Source: Gemmatimonadota bacterium (GTDB taxonomy: Bacteria; Gemmatimonadota; Gemmatimonadetes; Gemmatimonadales; GWC2-71-9). Taken from it: DNA of 5,268 nt. Shown one piece after another: positions 1 to 5,010 of this stretch. The translations under genes were made by a program, and so were the position numbers. Position 1 is the stretch's first letter. Every line of letters starts with the position of its first letter. The notes beneath the pieces were generated by a model. It was not told the DNA's origin. It saw only the letters and a program-made list of their open reading frames with translations, and ran no database searches. The DNA lies in assembly GCA_027294815.1 (NCBI GenBank), contig JAPULP010000379.1, positions 1-5,268 on the forward strand, written 5' to 3'.

Positions 1-19
1 GTGCAGGGAGAGCCATCAT
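1..19 (-). CDS. Possible first codons of a downstream gene (cut by window edge)
   Basis: On the minus strand the methyltransferase stop TGA (18-16) is embedded in ATGATGG, giving an ATG at 19-17 in a classic four-base ATGA stop/start overlap and a second in-frame ATG at 16-14. The frame stays open to the edge and would begin Met-Met-Ala-Leu-Pro-Ala. Such an overlap is typical of translationally coupled operon genes, so the methyltransferase may be followed by another gene in the same transcript. Only about six codons are visible and no clear Shine-Dalgarno precedes them, so the product cannot be guessed and the call could be chance. Confidence 0.3.
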
Positions 20-477
20 TCGCGACGCGTGGCAACGACGCTTGCGAGTGCGGCGGAGCGCGAGTCGAGCGCTTCGAGGACCTCACGAGCGAACAGCACT
101 TTGAATGGCACCACAAGTGAGATGAGTTCGCCCATCTTCAAGAGGTGACCTGGGGAATTCGGACCCCATCCAAACTCACCCTGGCCTTCGAGAAAGGTTT
201 CGTAAATCAAGTGACCGCCCGGCTTCAACGCCTGTTTGAAATCCTCCATCCGGCTACGGTCGAGGTAATTGAACGCCATGACGATGTCGAACGTCTTCTC
301 AGGAAGGGGCAACGTGGTGAGGTCCGCACACTCCCACTTGATGGTCAGACCACGCTGCGCCGCCCGGATGTGACCCGCGTCGATCCGATCGCGGTCACCG
401 TCGATAGCCACAACGTCAGCCCCCAGCTCGGCAGCAGCGAGGGCGTGACGCCCTTTCCCACAGGCGATATCCAGCAC
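16..477 (-). CDS. Class I SAM-dependent methyltransferase (TehB/UbiE-like fold), N-terminus unresolved
   Basis: Predicted cytosolic methyltransferase using S-adenosylmethionine; the substrate cannot be read from sequence. Counting from the GTG at 477, motif I is VLDIACGKGRHA (residues 1-12), the acidic ribose-binding strand end is AIDGD (24-28), CADL (50-53) fits the adenine-contacting motif, and FDIVMAFNYLDR (63-74) is motif IV. KPGG (85-88) followed by YETFLEGQ (92-99) is the usual post-motif strand, and EVLEALDSR (132-140) lies near the C-terminus. The GTG is the only ATG/GTG/TTG in this frame before the upstream stop at 579-577, yet it codes for the first residue of motif I. Codons upstream (about 478-530) read WHRRLIRPGAR, which looks like the normal family N-terminus, so the true protein is probably 15-30 residues longer and starts at a non-canonical codon or has a sequence error. 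It is divergent from glpD. The fold is certain; the specific function is not. Confidence 0.85.
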   Translation of the reverse strand: MLDIACGKGRHALAAAELGADVVAIDGDRDRIDAGHIRAAQRGLTIKWECADLTTLPLPEKTFDIVMAFNYLDRSRMEDFKQALKPGGHLIYETFLEGQGEFGWGPNSPGHLLKMGELISLVVPFKVLFAREVLEALDSRSAALASVVATRRE

Positions 478-553
478 CCGAGCGCCGGGCCGAATCAGCC
501 GCCGATGCCAGCTAAACCAAGTGCTTGGCCTCTGGTCTTGTTCCTGAGCTGAC

Positions 554-2221
554 TTGCTCGTGGATTCCCCCTTTTCTCAAGCAACTCGCACCAAGAATCT
601 TGCGGCCATGGCCGCCGACCCCGTGGACGTGTTGATCATAGGCGCCGGGATCAACGGAGCCGGGATCGCCCGAGACGCCGCTATGCGAGGGTTCCGCACC
701 GCCCTCGTTGACAAAGGTGACTTCGGTGGCGGAACCAGCGGCCGGTCGTCGCGACTGATCCACGGCGGTCTCCGCTACCTCGAAATGGGCAACATTCGCC
801 TGGTCTTCGAAGCTAGTCGGGAGCGCCGAACCCTGCTCCGAATCGCGCCGCACCTCGTCAGGCCAAGATCGTTCATTTTCCCCATCCACGCGGGTGGACG
901 ACTCTCCCGCTGGAAGCTCGCAGCCGGCCTGACGCTGTATGACATCCTGGCGCTCTTCAGAAATGTGCGAAGGCATCGTATGCTGGGCAAGCAACGACTC
1001 CTACGTGCCGAACCCCACCTCCGCGACCGGGGCCTCAAAGGCGGTGGGCGCTATTACGACGCCCAATGCGACGACGCACGGCTCACCCTTGCCAACGTCC
1101 GCAGCGCCCACGCGCACGGGGCGCTGGTCGCCAACTACGTACACGTCGATGACTTTGAACCCGCCGACGGTCGTGTGCGGCGGGTCCGGGCGACAGATCG
1201 CGTCACCAACTCAAGTTACACGATTCGGGCCAAGGTTGTCGTGAACGCGACAGGTCCTTGGTCGGACAAGCTACGCGCCAAAGACGGCAACTCCGCCCCT
1301 GTGTTACGCAGAACCACGGGCGTGCACGTGGCGGTGCCTCGAAATCGGATCGGAAACACCGAGGCCATCGCCATGACGTCACCGCTAGACGGACGCGTCA
1401 TGTTCGTCATCCCCTGGGGAGAGCTCTCCTATATCGGCACCACCGACACCGACGATCTCACTGATCCGGACATCGTACGAGCGACGGCGGATGACGTCAT
1501 TTATCTGCTGCGCTCCGCAAACGCAATGTTTCCCGAGGCCCGCCTGCAACCGGCTGATATCGTCTCGACCTGGGCCGGCATCCGACCAATGGTCGCGTCT
1601 CTCGATGTGAAAGACCCAAGCGCCGTTTCCCGCGAGCATCGGATCCTGGTCAGCGATTCCGGAGTCGTTTCCGTCGTGGGCGGGAAACTCACTACCTACA
1701 GGGCAGTCGCTGAGGAAACAGTGAATGTCGTAGAAGACAAACTCCAGGCCATTGATGGACGAAAACCTGTAGGCCGCGCTCCGACAGACACACAACCTCT
1801 GCCGGGGGGAGCAACTCGGGACCTTGGTGTCTTAATCGAAGAAATAACGCGGGAGGGGTTTAGCAGGGAAACAGCCACGCATCTCGTCCATGCCCATGGA
1901 ACGGAGTCCGCTGCCGTTCTCAACCTGGCCCAATCAGATCCGGACCTCGCGAAGCCAATCGTGGCCGGGCACCCGGCCATTCGGGCCGAGTTGGTCCACG
2001 CTATTCGGCGGGAGATGGCCATCACCCTGTCCGACCTGCTCGTTCGGCGCACCCACCTCTTTTACGAAGTGCTCGGCCACGCCGTCCCGGAGGCCCCGGG
2101 GGTGGTGGACCTGGCAGCACGCGAGCTGGGATGGGACGCCGGCCGAAAAGCCAGCGAATTGGCGGCTTATCTACAAGAGATTCAAAACGCCATGGCGTTC
2201 CGCGACGAGCTGAGTGTCTGA
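554..2221 (+). CDS. glpD: Aerobic glycerol-3-phosphate dehydrogenase (FAD-dependent)
   Basis: Oxidises sn-glycerol 3-phosphate to dihydroxyacetone phosphate with FAD and passes electrons to membrane quinones; family members are peripheral inner-membrane enzymes. From the TTG start (555 aa), the Rossmann FAD motif is VLIIGAGINGAG (26-37). TSGRSSRLIHGGLRYLE (61-77) is the diagnostic GlpD segment. YYDAQCDDARL (167-177), VVNATGPWSD (229-238), IPWGELSYIGTTDTD (286-300), WAGIRPMV (340-347) and VVGGKLTTYR (374-383) complete the DAO fold, and REMAITLSDLLVRRTHL (486-502) marks the C-terminal DAO_C domain. Length is normal. Start is ambiguous between TTG 554, GTG 560 and ATG 608. The segment PFSQATR (6-12) resembles extended N-termini of related enzymes, which favours 554 or 560, although Shine-Dalgarno signals are weak at all three. 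No glpK, glpF or glpR is seen nearby, and glpD stands alone, divergent from the methyltransferase. Confidence 0.95.
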   Translation: MLVDSPFSQATRTKNLAAMAADPVDVLIIGAGINGAGIARDAAMRGFRTALVDKGDFGGGTSGRSSRLIHGGLRYLEMGNIRLVFEASRERRTLLRIAPHLVRPRSFIFPIHAGGRLSRWKLAAGLTLYDILALFRNVRRHRMLGKQRLLRAEPHLRDRGLKGGGRYYDAQCDDARLTLANVRSAHAHGALVANYVHVDDFEPADGRVRRVRATDRVTNSSYTIRAKVVVNATGPWSDKLRAKDGNSAPVLRRTTGVHVAVPRNRIGNTEAIAMTSPLDGRVMFVIPWGELSYIGTTDTDDLTDPDIVRATADDVIYLLRSANAMFPEARLQPADIVSTWAGIRPMVASLDVKDPSAVSREHRILVSDSGVVSVVGGKLTTYRAVAEETVNVVEDKLQAIDGRKPVGRAPTDTQPLPGGATRDLGVLIEEITREGFSRETATHLVHAHGTESAAVLNLAQSDPDLAKPIVAGHPAIRAELVHAIRREMAITLSDLLVRRTHLFYEVLGHAVPEAPGVVDLAARELGWDAGRKASELAAYLQEIQNAMAFRDELSV

Positions 2222-2273
2222 GACCAACCGTGGACCACATCGGACGTTAGGTTTACTGGGAATATCGCTGGGT

Positions 2274-2543
2274 TCACGGCTGCCCCGGCTGGTGCGCCGG
2301 GGCCGGAGCATTGGGGGCTCTGACCAGCCCCCAAAGGCTCATGAGGGTCCAAGTTGCCTCCAGAGCAATGAAGCCCACCCGGCGATCGTGGACGGCAACC
2401 ACGGTAAGCAGCAGCGCACCGATGAGGTTGACCCAGAGGTACAGTCGCCCATGACTCTTCCACCAACCCCGCTGCAGGCAAAAGAAGCCCAGCAAGATGA
2501 GGCCGGCACCGGCAATGGAGAGGGTTTGCACGAGGATGTTCAT
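2274..2543 (-). CDS. Small three-helix membrane protein, CBU_0592-like family
   Basis: An 89-residue integral membrane protein of unknown function. Three hydrophobic stretches are visible: about residues 4-24 (VQTLSIAGAGLILLGFFCL), 36-52 (LWVNLIGALLLTVVAVH) and 56-74 (VGFIALEATWTLMSLWGLV). The pattern of a first helix, a short basic loop with Gly-Arg-x-Tyr-xx-x-Asn-Leu-x-Gly-Ala, and a last helix ending in Trp-Gly-Leu-x-Arg matches my recollection of the CBU_0592-like domain. After residue 75 the family core ends and a Pro/Ala-rich tail of about 14 residues follows, encoded by two GC-rich hairpins. The ATG at 2543 is followed directly by the first helix and no strong ribosome site precedes it. 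It is convergent with glpD (52 bases between stops) and divergent from the small gene ahead of queG. The hydropathy pattern makes the minus-strand frame more credible than the overlapping plus-strand frame. Confidence 0.8.
   Translation of the reverse strand: MNILVQTLSIAGAGLILLGFFCLQRGWWKSHGRLYLWVNLIGALLLTVVAVHDRRVGFIALEATWTLMSLWGLVRAPNAPAPAHQPGQP
2282..2303. repeat. GC-rich hairpin 1 (8-bp stem, 6-base loop)
   Basis: Perfect inverted repeat gccccggc (2282-2289) and gccggggc (2296-2303) with a six-base loop. It lies 60 bases after the glpD stop and inside the last codons of the minus-strand membrane-protein gene. No T-run follows on either strand, so it is not a standard intrinsic terminator. 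It could still protect the glpD mRNA 3' end or slow RNA polymerase between the convergent genes. Confidence 0.6.
2311..2334. repeat. GC-rich hairpin 2 (9-bp stem, 6-base loop)
   Basis: Perfect inverted repeat ttgggggct (2311-2319) and agcccccaa (2326-2334) around a six-base loop, seven bases from hairpin 1. Together they form a tandem hairpin pair in the convergent zone between glpD and the membrane-protein gene. Neither strand has the U-tract expected of an intrinsic terminator, so a role in transcription ending or 3'-end stability is inference. Confidence 0.6.
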
Positions 2544-2588
2544 AACGGAAGGTCCGGTAGTCAGAGTGGTTGGCTAAGGCTGGCAGCG

Positions 2589-2617
2589 GGATTGACCGTG
2601 CGGGCGGCGATCAATCC
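2589..2617. repeat. Inverted repeat ahead of the small queG-linked gene
   Basis: ggattga (2589-2595) and tcaatcc (2611-2617) are perfect inverted copies separated by 15 bases, in the 84-base divergent gap between the membrane-protein gene and the 63-residue gene. The right arm abuts the weak ribosome site aagg (2618-2621). It could be an operator or leader hairpin; a seven-base arm is short enough to be chance. Confidence 0.35.
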
Positions 2618-2627
2618 AAGGCTAGCG

Positions 2628-2819
2628 ATGGATCTCATCAGGCTCGTCTGGTCTTTCCGCGCCCGAAACTGGTACCGTAGCGCTCCTTTTCTTCCATTGC
2701 CACCAAAGGCGTACACTGGCTGGCGTATGTACACGGCTTACGGTGACGAAGATGCGGTCCCCCCGCTCCACGACGTGATCCGCTTCGCCCGATGGCGACG
2801 GGAGGTGATGCGCCTGTGA
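2628..2819 (+). CDS. Small Trp/Arg-rich conserved-looking protein, function unknown, coupled to queG
   Basis: A 63-residue soluble protein with no signal peptide or membrane helix. Composition is striking: five Trp and many Arg, with a Pro-rich centre PFLPLPPKAY (20-29), then WRMYTAYGD (32-40), an acidic/Pro segment EDAVPPLHDV (41-50) and a basic end FARWRREVMRL (53-63). I have a vague memory of similar small proteins in GC-rich bacteria but cannot name a family. The ATG at 2628 has a weak aagg six bases upstream. The frame is open further 5', but that part only mirrors the minus-strand membrane gene. Its stop TGA overlaps the GTG start of queG in GTGA, and the queG Shine-Dalgarno lies inside its last codons, so the two are almost certainly co-translated. 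A link to queuosine synthesis or tRNA binding is inference from context only. Confidence 0.7.
   Translation: MDLIRLVWSFRARNWYRSAPFLPLPPKAYTGWRMYTAYGDEDAVPPLHDVIRFARWRREVMRL
2800..2808 (+). promoter_or_regulatory. Strong ribosome binding site that fixes the queG start
   Basis: GGGAGGTGA, nearly the full complement of the 16S rRNA 3' end, sits seven bases ahead of the GTG at 2816. It lies within the last codons of the preceding gene. It favours GTG 2816 over the more upstream ATG at 2792, which has no comparable site and would lie upstream of this sequence. Confidence 0.85.
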
Positions 2820-3781
2820 ATGAGGTGCAGCGCGCAGCTCGCGTGAAGAGCAAAGCCCTCGAACTGGGCTTCGGCAGCTGCGGGATCACCGACCTGTCTC
2901 CCACTCCACACGCCGAGGAGCTGACGGACTGGCTGGACCGGGGACTAGCAGGAACCATGGCGTATATGCACCGTCAGGTCGCCAAACGTCTGAAACCCGA
3001 GAAAATCGTACCGGGCGCAACGCGCGCAGTGCTTCTCACACGCAGCTACTACAATCCCGATCCGGGAAAACACGATCGTAACCGTGGCAAGATTGCAAAA
3101 TATGCCAGGGGACGGGACTACCACGATGCACTGCGTGAGCCGCTTCAGCAGCTTGCCACCGAGATCATCCGCTTGGGCGGTGACGGCACTACCGCGCGCC
3201 CCTGCGTGGACGCCGGCCCGGTTCCCGAGCGAGAACTCGCACAGCGGGCGGGGCTCGGATGGATCGGGAAGAATACGATGCTCATCGACCAACGCCGCGG
3301 GTCCTTTTTTTTCATCGCTTCGATCCTGACCAATGCGGACCTTGCGATCGACCCTGCTTTTGAAACCGATCGATGCGGTACCTGTAGAAGGTGTCTGGAT
3401 GCGTGCCCCACCGATGCCTTCCTCGACGAAAGGGTCCTCGACAGTCGGCGGTGCATCTCCTACCTAACCATCGAGTACCGGGGGGAGATCGATGATGCTC
3501 TGCGTGACCGGATGGACGGGTGGATATTCGGATGTGATATCTGCCAGGACGTTTGCCCCTGGAACCACAAGTTTGCGACACCGGCAACCGATCCCGTTTT
3601 GGAGCAAGACCCAGCGCTTGCAGACTTGGAGCTAGACGAGATCATGCAGCTGAGCGACGCAGATTTTGACAACCGCTATGGGTGGACAGCCCTGGAGCGG
3701 CCCGGTGCCCAGGGCATGCGACGCAACGCGGAAATCGCCCAGTCTCACAACTGCGGTCGTGAAACATGCTCGACGCCGTAA
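2816..3781 (+). CDS. queG: Epoxyqueuosine reductase (tRNA queuosine biosynthesis, last step)
   Basis: Cytosolic cobalamin- and iron-sulfur-dependent enzyme that reduces epoxyqueuosine to queuosine at the wobble base of tRNAs with GUN anticodons (Asp, Asn, His, Tyr). From the GTG start (321 aa): KYARGRDYH (95-103), PCVDAGPVPERELAQRAGLGW (129-149) carrying the candidate catalytic Asp132, then GKN and GSFFF. Two 4Fe-4S sites follow: Cys187, 190, 193 and 197 in CGTCRRCLDACP, and Cys213 with Cys240, 243 and 247 in CDICQDVCPWN. All eight cysteines are present. The protein ends soon after GMRRNAEIA (300-308), where longer homologues continue into HEAT-like repeats, so this is a short form with an unusual tail containing two extra cysteines. 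Start chosen for its strong ribosome site and the GTGA overlap with the preceding gene. No queA, tgt or other queuosine gene is in the window. Confidence 0.95.
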   Translation: MNEVQRAARVKSKALELGFGSCGITDLSPTPHAEELTDWLDRGLAGTMAYMHRQVAKRLKPEKIVPGATRAVLLTRSYYNPDPGKHDRNRGKIAKYARGRDYHDALREPLQQLATEIIRLGGDGTTARPCVDAGPVPERELAQRAGLGWIGKNTMLIDQRRGSFFFIASILTNADLAIDPAFETDRCGTCRRCLDACPTDAFLDERVLDSRRCISYLTIEYRGEIDDALRDRMDGWIFGCDICQDVCPWNHKFATPATDPVLEQDPALADLELDEIMQLSDADFDNRYGWTALERPGAQGMRRNAEIAQSHNCGRETCSTP

Positions 3782-4056
3782 CCGACCCGGAACTCCGGCA
3801 GCGCCTCAGCGACATCCAGGATCGAATACGTGACGGTCTCGCGCGCGTCGATCCACACCATCGACTTCAGGGCCGACCAGTAACGCAACGTGTTATCGCG
3901 GGCCAGACCTTCGAGATCGTTTTTGCCGAGGTTCCGAAGATCGACGAAGCGGAGGTGCTTGGTGTGAAGAAGCTGATCGGCGATCCCTGCTTTTGCAGCG
4001 TCTCACCCGCTACTGCCGAGACGCTAACCGTGAGTTTTGTCATACCGCTGAAGTAG
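3766..4056 (+). CDS. Hypothetical 96-residue protein overlapping the 3' end of queG
   Basis: Not recognised. The ATG at 3766 lies 16 bases inside queG in another frame, directly after an in-frame stop (3760-3762), so it is the first possible start here. No convincing ribosome site is visible and translational coupling to queG is likely. The first 28 residues (ending LARVDP) look helical and charged, followed by a more beta-like half with FEIVFAEVP (about 49-57), a Cys-Phe-Cys at about 76-78 and a hydrophobic end TLTVSFVIPLK. No signal peptide or membrane helix is seen. Codons are mostly G/C-ending as in the neighbours and no long competing frame covers the stretch, which supports real coding. 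It ends 13 bases before the stop of the convergent Nif3-like gene. It could be a lineage-specific small protein or a decayed remnant. Confidence 0.6.
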   Translation: MLDAVTDPELRQRLSDIQDRIRDGLARVDPHHRLQGRPVTQRVIAGQTFEIVFAEVPKIDEAEVLGVKKLIGDPCFCSVSPATAETLTVSFVIPLK

Positions 4057-4069
4057 GGCGCGGCTGAGA

Positions 4070-4846
4070 CTACAGTCCGGTTGGGTGGTCGACAAATTCC
4101 CAAGGAATTCCAAACTTCGCCTCAATGTGTGCGGCGAGCGCCTTGACTCCGAACGTTTCCGTAGCGTAGTGACCGCCGTAGATCACGTTGATGCCCCACT
4201 CTTCCGCATCGAAGTGGGAGTGGTGGTTGCCCTCTCCCGTAATGAAAGTGTCGATTCCCGCCTCGCGAGCCTGACCGATCATCGAGCCTGCACCGCCCGT
4301 AACCACCCCGACCTTCTGAATTGCGGATGGTCCTCCCGGAATGAGGTGAGGCGTGCTGCCCAGGATTTCCGTCAGCCGACTCATGAGCGTGTCTCTCGAC
4401 TGCACCAACGTGCCCATGAGCCCAATGGCGGTTCCGTGATAATCGCCAAACTGGTCTGTGTTGCCGACGCCCAACCGCGCTGCTAGGACCGCGTTGTTGC
4501 CGACTTGCGGATGGCAGTCCAAGGGAATGTGCGCGCTATAGAGTGCGATGTCGTTCTCGAACAATCTTTTTAGACGGCGATGCTGCCGATCTGTGACCGG
4601 TTGAGCGTCACCCCAAAACATTCCGTGGTGAACCACGAGGAGATCGGCATGCGAATCCGCCGCGGCATCGATTGTTGCCTGACAGGCATCCACGGCTGCA
4701 GCAATGCGCTTTATGGGCCCCGCGGCCTCGACCTGTAGACCATTCATGGCCCCGGGATCCGGTATCTCCGACACGCGGAGAAACTGGTTGAGGTACGCCA
4801 CCAAGGTCTGGAGATCGGTGGATTGGCTCAGGCTGGATGACCCCAT
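4070..4846 (-). CDS. Nif3/YbgI-like dinuclear metal-centre protein
   Basis: A 258-residue member of the Nif3 (DUF34, YbgI) family, which forms ring-shaped hexamers with two metal ions per active site. Its cellular role is unsettled, and the frequent label GTP cyclohydrolase I type 2 is weakly supported. Visible family features: PGAMNGLQVE (31-40), VVHHGMFWGD (71-80) with metal ligands His73/His74, SAHIPLDCHPQVGNNA (104-119) with His106 and Asp110, VGVVTGGAG (179-187), FITGEGNHH (201-209) and GGHYATETFG (224-233) with His226 and Glu230. All expected ligands are present and the length is normal for the form lacking the inserted PII-like domain. The ATG at 4846 adds about ten residues before the family core and has no clear Shine-Dalgarno. 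A minus-strand TATAAT lies about 45 bases upstream. It is convergent with the queG operon. Confidence 0.94.
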   Translation of the reverse strand: MGSSSLSQSTDLQTLVAYLNQFLRVSEIPDPGAMNGLQVEAAGPIKRIAAAVDACQATIDAAADSHADLLVVHHGMFWGDAQPVTDRQHRRLKRLFENDIALYSAHIPLDCHPQVGNNAVLAARLGVGNTDQFGDYHGTAIGLMGTLVQSRDTLMSRLTEILGSTPHLIPGGPSAIQKVGVVTGGAGSMIGQAREAGIDTFITGEGNHHSHFDAEEWGINVIYGGHYATETFGVKALAAHIEAKFGIPWEFVDHPTGL

Positions 4847-4870
4847 GGATGCTCGTTCTGCTGGCGACCC

Positions 4871-4889
4871 TAAGGCGACACTATAGAGA
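4871..4889 (+). promoter_or_regulatory. Segment resembling an SP6-type phage RNA polymerase promoter (similarity only)
   Basis: TAAGGCGACACTATAGAGA matches the SP6 promoter core TTAGGTGACACTATAGAAG at 15 of 19 positions by my alignment, including the unbroken run GACACTATAGA, with +1 G at 4886. It points rightward, antisense to the partial gene at the right edge. No phage gene or vector sequence flanks it, so chance similarity or overlap with a host promoter element is the simpler reading. Confidence 0.2.
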
Positions 4890-4898
4890 CATTATAGA
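4879..4898. repeat. Nine-base near-direct repeat with 11-base period
   Basis: cactataga (4879-4887) and cattataga (4890-4898) differ at one position and are spaced 11 bases apart, about one helical turn. They coincide with the minus-strand TATAAT and the SP6-like segment. This could be two overlapping -10-like elements or a protein binding site on one DNA face. Confidence 0.35.
4891..4896 (-). promoter_or_regulatory. Candidate -10 element for the Nif3-like gene
   Basis: The minus strand reads TATAAT here, a perfect sigma-70-type -10 hexamer, about 45 bases upstream of the Nif3-like ATG. A second, weaker TATAGT follows 11 bases downstream on the same strand. No good -35 hexamer is seen 16-18 bases upstream, so the promoter call rests on the -10, the AT-rich setting and the position. 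Transcription would begin near 4884 and give a leader of about 38 bases. Confidence 0.45.
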
Positions 4899-4951
4899 AA
4901 CATCGTGCGAGGATGGCGCCAGGCAGTGACCGAAGAGAATTTGTTTAAGTG

Positions 4952-4964
4952 ATTGAAGTTCAAT
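4952..4964. repeat. Short palindrome in the gap upstream of the Nif3-like gene
   Basis: attgaa-g-ttcaat is a perfect inverted repeat with a one-base centre. It lies in the AT-richer part of the 164-base gap (4847-5010) and about 55 bases upstream of the candidate -10. It could be an operator half-site pair. A second palindrome, cagttaactg, lies at 4978-4987. Neither looks like a terminator for the right-edge gene. Confidence 0.3.
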
Positions 4965-5010
4965 GGGTTATGGTATGCAGTTAACTGGACGTGGTAGCCA
5001 ACTGGGTTTC

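Noticed and set aside
145..552. Plus-strand open frame opposite the methyltransferase
   Set aside because: The opposite frame carries clear SAM-binding motifs; this product shows none.
512..994. Long minus-strand open frame opposite the start of glpD
   Set aside because: It is antisense to strongly conserved glpD motifs, and its product is low in hydrophobic structure with no recognisable domain. It is a shadow of the glpD codon pattern.
2214..2627. 5' extension of the small queG-linked gene to an ATG at 2214
   Set aside because: The extension mirrors the minus-strand membrane-protein gene and gives a polar, low-complexity peptide. Only the part from ATG 2628 looks like a real protein.
2792..2815. 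ATG 2792 as the queG start
   Set aside because: The strong GGGAGGTGA lies downstream of it and is correctly placed for GTG 2816, which also overlaps the preceding stop.
4057..4069. Terminator between the convergent 96-residue gene and the Nif3-like gene
   Set aside because: The 13-base gap and its flanks contain no usable stem-loop or T-run.
4085..4486. Plus-strand open frame opposite the Nif3-like gene
   Set aside because: The minus strand has all Nif3 metal-ligand motifs; this frame has no recognisable features.
4871..4889. SP6-like segment as cloning-vector contamination
   Set aside because: No polylinker or vector backbone surrounds it, and the flanking sequence runs smoothly into the Nif3-like gene.
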